Part shown: positions 34,501 through 47,900 of the stretch, in pieces | Layout of the letters: each line of letters begins with the position of its first letter | How positions within the stretch are numbered: the stretch's first letter is position 1 | Origin: Synchiropus splendidus | Lineage: Eukaryota > Chordata > Actinopteri > Syngnathiformes > Callionymidae | Assembly: GCF_027744825.2 (NCBI RefSeq) | Contig: NC_071334.1 | Location: forward strand, 2,886,437 to 2,950,436 | Direction: 5' to 3' | DNA length: 64,000 nucleotides | Translations under genes and position numbers: made by a program | The notes under the pieces: model-generated | Database searches by the model: none | The model's input: only the letters and a program-made list of their open reading frames with translations | What the model was told of the DNA's origin: nothing

Positions 34501-35263
34501 GATATATAAAAGAGTTCACGCACGCACGCACAAAATCTTCAAGTTAAACTCCGCAGGGAGCCACACGATACCGAAAATAGTTTTGTTCTCAAGTCATGCG
34601 TCGGTTTCCAAGGACAAGTGAGGCTAACAATGCTAACGGCTACATCGGAAAGGAGGCCGGCTACAGCATGCAGGAGGTCGTAACGAGGAGACGTTATTGC
34701 TACATGAGGAAGATTCTGGAAGTCGAGCGCCACACGGAGGACAGACAGGAAACGCAGCAGCGGCATCGTCAACATGCACGTAAACGCATCACCTGTGGGC
34801 CCAGGTCTGCCCGGGGCCCTCGAGGCAACGCCCTGCTGAAGTTTGGCGACCGGAAAACAAAACTGCCAGTTCAGCGAGGAAAGAGAGCACAGCGACGCCC
34901 CCTGCAGGTCACTCGCCGACAAATCAATAAAAGGCAACAAAGAAAGATCGGGAGACGCTGAGTCGTGGTCGCTAAGGCAACAGCACTGATTTGGTTTGAG
35001 AGAAAGGGGCGAGCAGAAGCTTGTTAAAGGAATTTTCTGGATTTTGCGTTGTTTGTGCTACACTCTTCAATTGTGCGTTGATTTTTGGGAAACCCTTGCA
35101 GGATCCTTGGCCTTGATTCAGATCCAGAGCACCCAGGCTGGAGTGTCCAGCCTCCTGCGGGCATGTCGAGTCTGAAGCAGACCCCGAGCCGGAGTCCTGA
35201 CTCCCGGTCGCAGTGCCACATGGGCTTCAGAAGAACCACAGAAAAACACTTTCAAGAGTTCCT
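31511..35263 (-). other. adcy1: Probable adcy1 3' UTR and downstream DNA
   Basis: No coding sequence recognised between the retrotransposon fragment and the adcy1 stop codon. Mammalian ADCY1 has a multi-kilobase 3' UTR, so much of this may be transcribed. The A/T-rich block at 32,740-33,010 reads on the minus strand like a UTR end (TGTGAATGTACATTTGTTAA), with AATAAA-like signals near 32,735-32,742. Two stretches (33,290-33,370 and 35,012-35,110) share a diverged repeat with TTGTGCTACACTCTT and AGGATCCT. Confidence 0.4.
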
Positions 35264-35578
35264 TCACACGATGTCTGCAGGGATGGAGGGCAGGTACCTG
35301 CTGGTGCTGGTGGACGTGGTGGGCTTCACCGAGCCCGGACTTGGGGTCCGAATGGAGGCATAGGTGGTCACTGTGCGAGCCGGGCTTAATCTGGTGCACA
35401 CGCTGCCATGCGTGAAAGCGCTGGAGCGGCGCTTCTGCTGAGACGGAGCGGGCTGGCTGCCTTGTCGCCGCCCCTCCAGGAAGTAAGTGAGCATCTGACC
35501 TTTGCCCTTGACGCTCACCTGACCGCGGCACACAAAGTTATAGGAGTCGACGATGAGGCGGTGGACGTCCTCGGTGAC
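35264..35578 (-). CDS. adcy1: adcy1 final exon (end of C2a, C-tail, stop)
   Basis: The acceptor is CCGTCGCAG, phase 0. It starts [20 protein letters not shown], then [17 protein letters not shown] ends the catalytic core. The remaining ~67 residues form a Ser/Thr/Pro-rich tail ending [11 protein letters not shown]. The tail differs from the human one except near the RYLPS motif (human QYLPS). Confidence 0.93.
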   Translation of the reverse strand, partial: VTEDVHRLIVDSYNFVCRGQVSVKGKGQMLTYFLEGRRQGSQPAPSQQKRRSSAFTHGSVCTRLSPARTVTTYASIRTPSPGSVKPTTSTSTSRYLPSIPADIV

Positions 35579-38500
35579 CTGCGACGGAAAGGGAGGACGT
35601 TTTAACGCCTGTGTCTGGCCAGTATGCCATCGCTACACAGACCGCCACTAGGGGGCGCCGCTCTGCCCACCTCATGCGTATCGGCTAAACCTGAAAATCG
35701 CAGCATTGAATGGTGATTTGACAATGAAATGTCCTACATTTCTGACCGCACATGAAGGCATCACCACTGACCACACCCACATCTATAGCCCGTTTTTGCT
35801 GAAGTGTCGATAAACAGAAGTAGAAGTGGTTCTCTACCTGGATCTTTCCCTGCACGCCCGTGCTGTCCATCCGGCTGGCTACGTTCACCGTGTTCCCCCA
35901 GATGTCGTACTGAGGTCGCCTGGCTCCGATGACCCCGGCTACCACAGGACCCACGTTGATACCTTCACACAGGTGGACACCGAACTGCCTTTTAGCCAAC
36001 GTTAGCGGTGTGTGTGTTTATCTGTGTGAGATGTTTGAGTCAATAAAAAATCTTTTTTTATTTTTTTATTTGGTGGGTGCATGTGTGTCAGAAAATATGG
36101 ACTGTGTGAGTTCTTGAAAGCAGTAGTACTGCAAAACACTGTGCACCAACGTGCGTGAATTGTGCGTCCATTAGTGTGTGTTGGAGAGACTTTTGAAGAG
36201 TTCCTCAGAGGACCGAATCAGTGATGGACACACCTGACCGCTCCAAAGTCGCACACCTTGTTCCTGGACATCAGACGAGCGCCACATATTTGTGTTTGGT
36301 TTCTCGGACAGGATGGTGCAGTGAGACTTTGTCATCAAACGCAGGATGCAACACAATAGAGACCAGAAGTCTGCGTGACGCGCTTCCTGCTGCCAGACTG
36401 ACCAGTGCGAGAGCGACCCGCTCCCACAGCGCCGGGTCAGGCGGTCAGCAAGCGTTTAAATAGACGCCTGTGTATTTATATCTGTGTGTGTGTGGTGATG
36501 TTTGTGTGTTCATTGGAATGTCAGTGTATCTGTGTCCCTCCACCAGTTTATTTGAACTGTTATTGTGTGAGGGTGTGTGGACTTATCCGGTGCTGTGTTG
36601 TGTTGCTGTGTATAAATACATGTTTGACTTTGGCTGCATGTGATAGCAAGGTGACATGTACAGGTATGTTTGCCTGCTCACATGTTGTAGTGTACTGCAG
36701 GGAACTCATAAGTGTACTGCTAAATATTGCACATTTGTGTACGGAACAGTTCCACCGATCTCCTCTCGCCCCGCCCCTCTACGCGGCATTTGCGGCACCA
36801 TAGTACCTGCCTCCTTTTTGAAGTGAAGTCATGTGCGACGCCAAACGCTCACATTTGCCCACAAATCTTGCCGCAAGGACCGCGACTCGGACGTGAAGGA
36901 TTCTGACTCCTAAGTGCCCAAATTCCCATCATTTACGGAAGTAAAAATCGGACATGACTAGTGCGGCATCAGTTGAACGCAAACAAACATGGCTGACCAC
37001 CAGATCCGCCGCTGCTAAGTCAGACTGAGTGGGACCTCGCTGCACGGCAGTACATGACCGTGGTGGAATGCTCGTGCACAGGAAGTGAAACCATATATTG
37101 TCGTGTTGGTGTCGTAGCTCACCGACTCTCAGGACAAAGTCGTTGTATGACTGGTAGTTGATGGCGTCGAGAACGTCAAACATCTCGATGGCAAAATCTG
37201 AGACGGTGCACAGGTGTGACGTGATGGACTTCTTCTCCTGAGAGTCACACACACGCAGGCGAGGTGAGTTGAAGTGAGGTGTCCTGGGCTGTGCAGACAG
37301 CAGTGCTGTGTACCTTTGAGGCCGTGGTGGGAACCAGACCCACCGCTGCCATGTAGGTGCTGCCGATGGTCTTGATCTTCTCGATGTCCCGGTAGCAGTC
37401 CTTGTCCATCAGCTGTGGGCGGAGTCAAGATTAGAGAGGGACACCACGGGACGTGCAACTGTCTGACGCGGATTCACCGCAGACCTCATCGAAGTCGGCG
37501 ATGATCTCGTTGAGCAGCCGCAGACACTCGACCCCCATGTTGTTCCCGTCCAGCTCGATGTAGAAGTCGTTGAAGTTGGCGATGGAGGCGAACAGAACTC
37601 CCACCTGAGAGTAGGACTGGTAGTACAGGTCCTGGGGAGACGGCACATTGTGAGGGCCGGAGATCAACGAGACGTTTCCCCCGTCAGAGTAGAGACACGC
37701 TAACGGTCCCAGTCCGGAGTCGCCACCCCCAGAATCCCCAACAAACACTGTTGAAACACACTGGCACAGGCAACCCAGACGGGGAAGCGGCCAGCTCCGA
37801 TCCGCTGCTGCTGCTGCTGCTGCTGCTCACCATGTTTCTGGGGTTGGACATCAGGAAGTGTTGAGCCACGTGAGCCGGCAGGAGGTTGAAGAGAATCCTC
37901 TTGTTGTCCAGTTTGACCTTCTCCATGTCGTCTCTCTCCTCCTCCGCCTGGAGACGCAGGGACAGGGAAGCACAGCTGTCACTGACTTTTCACTCTGTAG
38001 GCGTGTAACACTGTAACTCTCCACTAGAGGGCGGCTGCCGCACGTTCAAAACGAAAAGAAATGTGCCGAGTTCAACCTCGCTGTTTTTGTTTAGTATATT
38101 ATATACACAGATATTAATGGTGAACAAAACTTTCTTCTTAATAAATCATTTTTACTTTTTTTTAATATACATTTCTATTTCACGAAGCCACACTGGTATC
38201 AGTTTTATTAATTCATTAAATTATTTATTTCCTTTGCATGTTCTCAGCATGGAAATCAGGTGTTGATTCTGAAACTTGCAGTCAAATATTATTGATCTCT
38301 TTCGTCAGCGTCAGCGGGACGTTCATTCCAATAACGTGAATGAGCCAACGTGGAAGTTCAGTAAGCATTTCGGAGGTTTTCCCTGTGTCAGAGCGCCCTC
38401 TGGTGGACACTCTTCGATCAACTCACCTGACTGAAGCATCTGATTCATCCTGCTTGTTCAGGACCCAATTTGAAGCAGTGAGTAAGTTGTAACTATGAGG

Positions 38501-41500
38501 GCCATATAGTTTAACATGGCATCAAAGAGCCCACTGTCCAGTTCCCAGAGCGACCGGTTCTCTGCACTGGCTCAGTCTGTCTGACCCACCTGAGTGGCCC
38601 ACAGGTAGTCCAGTCGCAGCTTCAGGTCCAGTTGTCGAGAGTGAAGAGCCAGAGCGCCGGCGAACAGCAGAACGGCCAGAACCGGGTCGTAACCACGAGC
38701 GTGCAGGAATCCTCCCCTGGAACACACCGGCGTCACAGTCAATCCGAGTCACTCGCAGGTTCTTCGGCCTTCACATCAGATTTAGATCTGAGGAGTAGAA
38801 ACTCCTGCCAAACGTCAGGTTCTGTCCGTCGCACACTACTCCTCAAAGAAGACTTGAGATGACACCAAAGAACAACTTTGTCATGGGACAGTTGCCACAG
38901 TTATATTGTTATTAGTAGAGTTATTATTTCTATTTTTATGATTTTGTTAACACAACCCAACATCCCCAAAAGCATCCATGTTCTCGTTCATCGCGTCGCC
39001 TATTTTAATTTTCCTTTGTTTTTCAACTGTCCCTTGCCGTACTTAAACAAATAAATGAATCAATTATTGTTTTAATTTTGTTGCTAATTATGTTTATTTA
39101 TTTATTATTGTGATAAATTACGCTGAAATTAGTAAATTAAATTAACTAATATGGCCCACCATATTAATATTTATTTAATTTTTAATAATAAATATATATA
39201 ATTTTCATCTATTTCTCATTATTTGCTTTGTAATTTCTTTGTGACATGTGGTTATTTACACCATAGACAGATGATGAATTAATACGTTAAATCTAATATG
39301 ACTATATATCAGATTTATTTATTATATAAATGTATATTTTTTTATTTAAATGTTTAAAGACAACAAACTTGTATTTATGAGTGACTTCTGCCACTGCATC
39401 CCTTCATCTCTAATATTCGGCAAAACATTTATTTTCTCCCATTTGATCCTTCATCCAGAGGTTTATTTTTTTTCACCTTTCGAACAACTTCTATTTTACT
39501 GTCAGCTTTCTCTCCCTCGTGCTCTTTTCCTGTTGAAGAAGGCGGCTAAATACTTGATGAATCTCAAGTTCTGGAAAGATACCTACTTGGCTGGTTCCGT
39601 CGGACTAAAAATAGAAGCGTCCACGCACTCACCCCACGGCTTGGCGGTATCCGCTGGTCTCCATGACAACGGTGTAGGTGGCAGAAAGGAGGAGCAGAAG
39701 CAGGATCTTGGGGAGCGAGGAGACCCGGAGGTACGGGAGGACGGTGAGGGTCCCGGCCACGCAGGACAGCAGAGCATACGCCATGTTGGGCGGCGGGCGG
39801 CCCGCCGAGGTGATGTTGACGGCACCAAGATGGTCTGTAGGAATGTCGACGGATCGGTTGATATTGTGCTCCAGACGCCCCCATGGAACACACCCCACCT
39901 GGTGGGAGAGGAGTCTACTGACTTCAAGGCCAGAGAGGGGGTTGTTCTTCAGCAACTCAAACACCCAAGTGAGTGAACCTCAAGACGCTAGTGGAGGTCG
40001 GTCGGACCCTGAGAAGAACAGGCCCTGCAGATCCACACATCCTCACCAGGTGAGAGGAATGTCTGGTCCAGCGTTGGATTTTGGTGGTCTTCTCTGGAGT
40101 TCCCATACATTCCTATCAAGCGGCCGCCCACAGACTCTCCTGTACGTTGGTTTTAAAATCTCCAGCCTCACATGCTTCCCTTTTCACACAGACCACAGGC
40201 TCCCGGCGACCGACCTGGTCTGCTGTCCATCTGTGTGTTGACAGTCGAGCACTGCCACCAACGTGGCCCTGTGCTCCAGGATTCTGAACCTCCACTTTAC
40301 CCTCGAGGCTCAACTCATCAGCTCCTCACCAGACAACTTGATTTCACACTTGATACTGTTGTTTTGGGGATTTTTCAGTTCGGTCTGTGTCTGTCCTCGA
40401 GGAGTTCAGCACTATGGCTGCCCAACTATTAAAAACAAAGGATTCCCAGCTGCACAGAGGATGAAGTGCAACAACAAAATATGAAATTGTGGGGAACCAC
40501 ACTGTGTAAGTCAGTGCCCAATATAACCAGCGACAGCTAGAGACCCTCATGAGCCCTAAAACCAAGACACGACTAGCAAGAGAAACACACACCTGACTCT
40601 TGTCAGGACCTTCAGAAGCCCATGAAGTGTCTCAGGTTTCATTCCTTTTAACCACTGGTTTCTGCTGGGTAGTTATAAACTAAAACTAAAACTAGAACTT
40701 CTGTGAGACTGAAACACAAAAGAACCGGACCAGAACAACCGAGCAGAGAATCTATGGCTGGATGATGCGTTCAGGTGCTGTCAGATGGGAAGGGAGAGAC
40801 TCACCATACACGCCTGAGTGACCGAGTATGTGAGCAGAACCAGGAAGACACACAGCAGGGTTCTGATCCGGATGGTGAGGCAGCCGGGCTGACACTGGGA
40901 CGAGAGAGAAACAGGAAATGGCTGGAAGTGAACGAGTCGCGGGGGCATGGCCACTTGGCAGAGAAGTCAATTCATTCCAAACTTTTTGTGAAACAGATAA
41001 TGTGCTGCTGACTCAGGTGAGTTACTGTACCTGGACACTGGTCAGGTGCAGGTACATGACTCCGGCCACATGGAAACACACACAGAGGAGCAGCAGCAAG
41101 AGAACCAGCAGCCCTCTGAGGAGCGAGAAGAGAAGAGTTTTTCTGTCTTTGTCTAAGAATGGGTCATTTTCCTCTGTGTGTTGCCTGGTTTAGCTGTACT
41201 TGTTGGCACCAATTCTTGGAAACACACCTACTTGTGAGGACATTTTTGCCAGTCCCCACAAGTTATAAGCGCTAATTGACAAAACAGTACACCTGTGAGG
41301 ACCGCATGACTTTGCGGGGATATTTGGCTGCACCCCATGAGGTTAAGGCTCAATTTGAGGATAACAACGTCATAAAAACTTATAAATGGGTTTCAGTTTT
41401 GTTCAGAGTCTTGGTGAGACATGTGTGTTGGATGGATGGGGGAGAGGCTGGGGAAAACATTGTGTCAATGAGAACCCTCACAATGTCCCCACATGGGTAG

Positions 41501-41907
41501 AAATACAGTTCTGTGTGTATGTGTGTGTGTCTGTGTGTGTACTGACTGAGGAATCATCAGCAGGTAGATGAGTCCAAACAGAGTCGCCAGGATCAGAGAC
41601 AGAACCACAGAACTGATGAAGTGATCGTCGTCCACCTGCTGATACTGAAAGAGAGAAACCGCTCAGCTGCCGATTGGTCATCCGTAATCCAGCCAGTCAA
41701 CAGCTGTAAAATCCTAATAAAACCTGCTTCCACTCAACCCTCGCTCGCAAGCCTTGAAACCAACAACAAAGGCAGTCGCGGTCAAAGATGCTCTCGTGTC
41801 TTCAAACATCAGAGGGGAATTTGTGTGCAAAACTGAAGCAGACGCTAAACTAAATCAAGCCAAAATAAGTGGCTGGTATTTCTTCTAGATACATATCAAA
41901 GTGATGA

Positions 41908-41939
<32 letters not shown>

Positions 41940-44900
41940 GTCCCCTTTATGGCTCAGCCCACGCACACACACACACACACACACACAAGAGACAAATCAC
42001 GTGTGCCGCTCAGACGTTCCCAAATCATTATCTGCGCCACCTCCTGAGAGGTGGGTGGAATTTCTGCCTCTCTCTCGTTCTCACACACACAGAAACATCA
42101 CAGACAACAGGCGTGGGAGCACAAGAAAAAGGGGAGACGGAATTAAAGAGCGGGAGAGGAGGGGGAGTCACGAAGCCTCGTGTGGGACCAGATGAGTTGA
42201 GAATGCTGGTGTAAAGTTGGGGATCAGAGCACATGAACCCTGAAACACTTGCTGGCCATTTCTTTCAATTGAGTGTAGAAGAACGGGACAGTGTTTTAAA
42301 GTCAGATCTCAGTGGAGGCACCGGCTTTGACTCTAAGCTCCGCGACCAGGGTTTGGAATCTCAGCATTGGGGTGCGATCTGGAAAAAGCAGCACTTCCTG
42401 TTGCTTAATGGAAACAGGAAGACAAAGTTTTGTGTCGTCTCTTCTCATCTCTTTAGAGTTCAGGGCAGGGTGTTTAAACTATGGAAATAATTGGTGGTAA
42501 CAGGCTAAGTCATGAACAGAACCCCCTCTTGTTTATCTGACCACAGGGCATCGTCAATGCAGGCTCTCACCCGTCGCTCCCGATCTCTGCTCCTGTAGAA
42601 CAAGGTCACGTAGTTCAGGTCCGACGTCCCCGACTCGGTCTGTCGCGCCTCGATCAGTCGACCAATGTAGCGGTTGACCCGCGTCGCCGGCGAATGCTGA
42701 ACGGCGGTGGCAGAGAAGGACGTGCGACTCCGCAGTTTCTCCGATGCCGTCCGCAGAGCTCGCCGCTGAGAGAACAGAGGAGGGATGTGGATCAACGACG
42801 CTGGTTCAGGAGGTTGGTTGCTCCTTCTGAGTCAAATGTCTTGGGAGCTGTTTTTCTGTCTTCCAAGGCATCTTTAAATTTCATCCATTCATGTGAGCGA
42901 TATTCTAGGCCAACACAAAACTGGAAACCCAAATGTGTCACTGGACCACCAGACCTTCGCGGGGGAAAAAAGAGCTGAGCCGAAAGGCGAGAGTCTCAAT
43001 GTACCACTCATCTACGTTCCAACCCTCACCTACAGTGAGGAAGAATTTGAACACCCTGCAAAGTTCTGCTACTTAGAAATGATGGAGGGGTCTGAGATGT
43101 TCGTCGTAGGTGCATGTCCACTGTGAGAGACACAATCTAAGAAAAAAATAATCCAGAAACCACAGTGTATGATTAACAATTTATCTGTATGATACTGCTG
43201 CAAATAAGTATTTGAACACCTGTCTGTTAGCTAGATTTGAGTTGCCTTTAAAAAGTCCACTTCCACTCCACTTATTCAGCTTTGGAGGGAGCTGAAACTC
43301 AAACTCAAAGCCCAGAAACCTGACTGATCTGGAGAAGCTCTGTCTGGAGGGGAGGGGGGCAAATTTCGCCGCAGCACTGTGTGCAAACCTGAAAGATTAC
43401 AGGAAACGTTTGACCTCTGTAGTTGCAGACAAAGGCTAGTGCACCATTGATTTACTCACGTGTTCAAATAATATCACAGTAACACTGTGATTTCTGGATT
43501 TTTTTTCTTCGATTGATGTCTCACAGTGGACATGCACCCACTGTGAACATTTCAGACCCCTCCCTCATTTCTCAGTGGGAGAACTTGCAATCTTGAAGGG
43601 TTTTCAATTATGTATTTTCCTCCCTGTATGTCACAGAGGCGCCTGTACAAGTGGCATCCAGTTCAGAAGCTCCTGCTCTTCCCGAGCTTTTGTGTTTTTG
43701 TTTTGTCTAGTCTGTTGTTTTGTTTTTTGTCTTATTTTTGTGTGTATATGTCGGACCCAACACGGGCACTGACATCCTTGCGGCCGGAGATATTGCTTAT
43801 TGCTATCATGCCATTGTCCGCACTCCATAGCATTACACGCTACAGGTGATCCGACCTAGCTGGTGCTGAGCTGGGAGGGACAGACAGGAGGGAGTCGCAC
43901 TGATACAGACTGTCCATCATTGTGGGGTCTCTTCCCAGCAACGTTAGCGACGACAGCCAGATGATGGAAGAGCTAGCAGCGCCGGTCTAGCATCAGTGGG
44001 AGAGTGAGGCGCCATGCTAACGCTGAGCCACGGCTTGACGTGTTCCCGCTCTCACTTCATGGCATCCCATCTCTCTCAAGTATTTGTTTAATTTTTAAAA
44101 AATATATATTTCATTTTTAAAAATTATTTTCCTGGATCTTCAGCACAGCGTTTTCTTTATTATTGTAATGATGATTATGTTGCTACTTTGTCTTTGTCTG
44201 TATGTTTGTATGCTGGCGTAACAACCCAAACTTCCCCATTGTGGGAAGAATAAAGGCAACCTAGTCTAATCGATCTTTGGGTCAAGACCGAAGGAACAAG
44301 GTCGCGGATGCAGGCGGTCAAAATGAGTTTCCTCTGCAGGGTGGCTGGCGTTGCCTCAGAGATACGGTGAGGAGCTCAGAGCAGAGCTGCTGCTCCTCCC
44401 CACGGAGAGGAGACAGCTGAGTTGGCTCGGGTACATGTTCCCGATGCCTCCCGGTCACCTCCCTGGGGAGGTGTTCCCTGGGAAGAGGCCCAGGACATGT
44501 CTCCTGGGTGGCATCCCTGCTCAAACTGCTGCCTCCGCGACCCTGCCCCGGATAAGCGGGAGAAGAAGGAAGGAAGGAGGGAAGAATGGAAGGAAGGGAG
44601 GAAGAAAGGATGGAAGGAAGGAGGGAAGGATGGAAGGAAGGAAGGAAGGAGGGAAGGAGGGAAGAATGGATGGAAGGAAGGAAGGAAGGATGGAAGGAAG
44701 GACGGAAGGAAGGAGGAAAGAATGGAAGGAAGGAAGGAAGAATGAATGGAAGGAAGGAAGGGAGGATGGATGGAAGGAAGGAAGGGAGGATGGATGGAAG
44801 GAAGGAAGGAAGGATGGAAGGATGGAAGAATGGAAGGAAGGAAGGAAGGATGGAAGGAAGGGAGGATGGATGGAAGGAAGGATGGAAGGATGGATGGAAG

Positions 44901-47900
44901 GAAGGAAGGAAGGAAGGATGGAAGGAAGGGAGGATGGATGGAAGGAAGGCCATTATGGTTGGAGAGAAAGGAGAAATTTCCAGGGGTAATTTATACAATA
45001 ATGGAACGCTTCCTAAAATTTGGATTTCTTTTTATTGCCAAAAATAATCATCTTTTTGGATTGTTTTTCTTTTTTTAATTATCCATAGATCCATCTAAAA
45101 ACATCCCAGCACGGCCGCATTTCTGAATCTAGCGTTCCACTATGTCACGTGACATGTCCTGTAATAAAGCTCAGTGAACTGCAAAGCACTTTCACGTGCT
45201 CCACTGCAGCTCACCGGCCAGTCGGTGACCATGTGACCGTTGCTCTTTGCTGCGACAAATGTCCACTAATGTCACACACCTCTCCGTAGCAGCTGAGCAA
45301 CAGGGCGGCTAATGCTATAAGCATCCATGACAGAAGTCAGCGGACGATTACAAAACCGGACCAGAGTGGGACCAGATTACAGCAGGCGGGATTACAATCT
45401 CGCGGGATATTCCCGACAGATGATGACAAGGCACCAACAGAGCGAGCAGCTGACTCACTGTTGTGTCACCACGCTGGAGGAGTCATGTCTGTGTGAGAGG
45501 GAGGAACACCAAAACATGAACCCGGAGGGAGCCGCGGTATGAATATCGGTTCAACCGGGCGGCTGGGACCGTGACGCGTATCAAACCCAGATTAGAGTGT
45601 TTTCCACAAGAGGGAGATTATGTGCGGCAGATTAGATATCAAAGCAGGATTGAACAAATATTTATTTTCCTATTCTTTCTATTTTGTCTCTGCAGAGGGC
45701 GCCACAGAGACTCAGTGACTTTTTTCTTTTCTTCTCCACTGACACATGAAATCAGCATGTAATAATGGAAGTCTGAGGACTGTCTGATTGAGGTGTGAAC
45801 TGTGGCATAATCTCCACCTGGACTGACACTTCGTCCTTTGACTCTTTTGAGAGGAAAGTTAACATGTTTTGAGCCAGTCATCATAGGATGGCATACGTTG
45901 GATTTTTATGGCCGGAGAATATCTTAGAAATTTACAATGAGTCAGTGCTTCTGTCTTTTTCTCCTAGAGAAGAAGTCAGCGATTCAACATGACTCTGAGT
46001 CTTGATTGTGTCAGTCATTTGATAGCTTTAGTCGCCGAGAAGGAAAAAATGCGACATGATTTTTCAACTTCACAGCGCGGTGCGACTGCTAAAACGTCAT
46101 ATAAAAGGCAACCGTGAAGACATATTTGAACTTTGCCTTTCAATATTCAGTGCAATGTGTTTAGCTGGTGTGCTAGGGCTGAGCAGCCAGATGGTCTGCC
46201 ACAGCACCATTTTGAGTTATTTAACATTTTAGAAATATTTTTTTATAAATATTCAAAAGCGCCAAACAACATTCTGATCGACAGCAGCACTCTCATTCCC
46301 TTGCTTACCTGAGTTTCCAGGGTCTTACTTACTTAAACTTAAAAGCTCCTATTTTCTGTTATGAGAAAACATTTACACTTCTTTCTTAAATCACACCGTT
46401 TGTTCAGGAGATATTACATTGAGATGCCTGGGTAGCTCTTGACTCATGCACAAACCCTAGGGTCTAGCGCAAGAGCTAAAAAATGAAATTGAATAAACAA
46501 GAAGAAAACCAGGGCTCTGCGCTCACATGGCTGTCAATGAAACACAATGAGTACAAAGTATATTAAGTGCTCAGAAGTTCGTAATGGCCTGGTTTTCTGT
46601 CGGAATATTGCATTAAACAATGAGTGCGAGTTACAAGGTTGGCCACATTTTCGCAAGAGTCTCAGTCCAAACCATGCTGTGTCCATCATTGACAGTGAGA
46701 CCACTGGGCTGCTCTGACCAACCAAGATTGTTGCTAAGACCAAGAAAATGCCTGGACATCACTCAAATGTGTTGGCAGAAAAATGTTTTTTTTTTCATAA
46801 ATATGTTGGATAGTTCAGAGTTCTGATAAATCACATTGGTTTGATGTGATTGTCCTACATTATGAAGTTGAAATTTCAACTTTTTCCCCCATTGACATTG
46901 TAATTAAAGAGTAAAAAGTAATGTTAAATAGCAGAAAGCCTACTGAAAATCACACACTTGTTCTGCTTCAGAGCATGAAAATGACCTAAAAAGTAGACTG
47001 GACCGAAGCAGCCCAGGGACGAATCAGACCCTCACTGCGTCCGAGGATCGAGTTACATGTGAGGAATTAGTTACGCAATTTCTTGATGCAACAATGAGCT
47101 TTGGGACGCTGTGTGAGGAACAGAACAGGCATTTGAAAACAGAAACATGTTTGAGGATCGAGCCAAGCGCATATTTCTTCTGCCGCACACACGGTTTTAG
47201 AGTCCAGGCAGCTTCACTCGTGAGACCAGAGTTTAGAGTTGAAGATTGAGTAACTGCCTGGAAAGAAATGGACAGCACTTCTGAGGGCGACTTGCAGAGA
47301 GTTACACAATTAGACCATGTGGGATGCGTTTGGAATCTTCAATTGTGATTCACGCGTCACGCCCTCTCAAGTGAAACATGTCCAGTTATTGAGCTCTGTG
47401 AAGCTCCTCCACACACCTTGTCATCGTCCTCGCAGGTCATGACGTTGGAGAATGGGATCTCGGCCTTGAACATCTTCCGGCAGTGCATCAGCTGCACCAG
47501 CAGGTAGCACACCGTCTTGAACTTCATCCTCTTGGCAGGTTTGATGTCGGACAGAATCAGGCCCGGGAAGATCTGTGGACACACAACCAGAGAGCTGCAG
47601 GGCTGGAGAAGCAATGTATAATGGGGGTTTGAGTGCATGTGTGGAGAGACGGAGGAATAAAAAACGTATTATCATCGACACTTGAGTTATCGGTCTCCCT
47701 CACACACCTAACTTTTCTTCCTCCAGGCTGAGTAAATGAGCGTCTGCTGCTATTAACAATAGACGAGAGTTAAGAGTCAAAGACGCTTTTATTCATGTGT
47801 TCGTTCAAACCGGAGTTTCTACTCAAATAATGAGACCTAGTTTTGGGTCACATTTGGGAGATGAACTGCTCAAAAACAAATTTTGTCCAGTAACAATCAG

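Larger units (their letters stand above)
42766..47416 (-). other. adcy1: adcy1 intron with transposon remnants
   Basis: A 4.65-kb intron. It contains a deleted Tc1/mariner element (43,033-43,626), a retrotransposon 3' end (44,285-44,563) and a (GGAA)n-type microsatellite (44,564-44,950). No other coding sequence was recognised; the 226-aa and 212-aa frames are translations of the microsatellite. Confidence 0.85.

Noticed and set aside
39350..40241. Plus-strand frames of 208 and 187 aa
   Set aside because: They run antisense across an adcy1 exon whose minus-strand reading matches human ADCY1, and show no domain.
44318..45078. Open frames of 226, 212 and 153 aa
   Set aside because: Low-complexity translations of a GGAA-type microsatellite (FLPSILPS and EGRKEGRK repeats).
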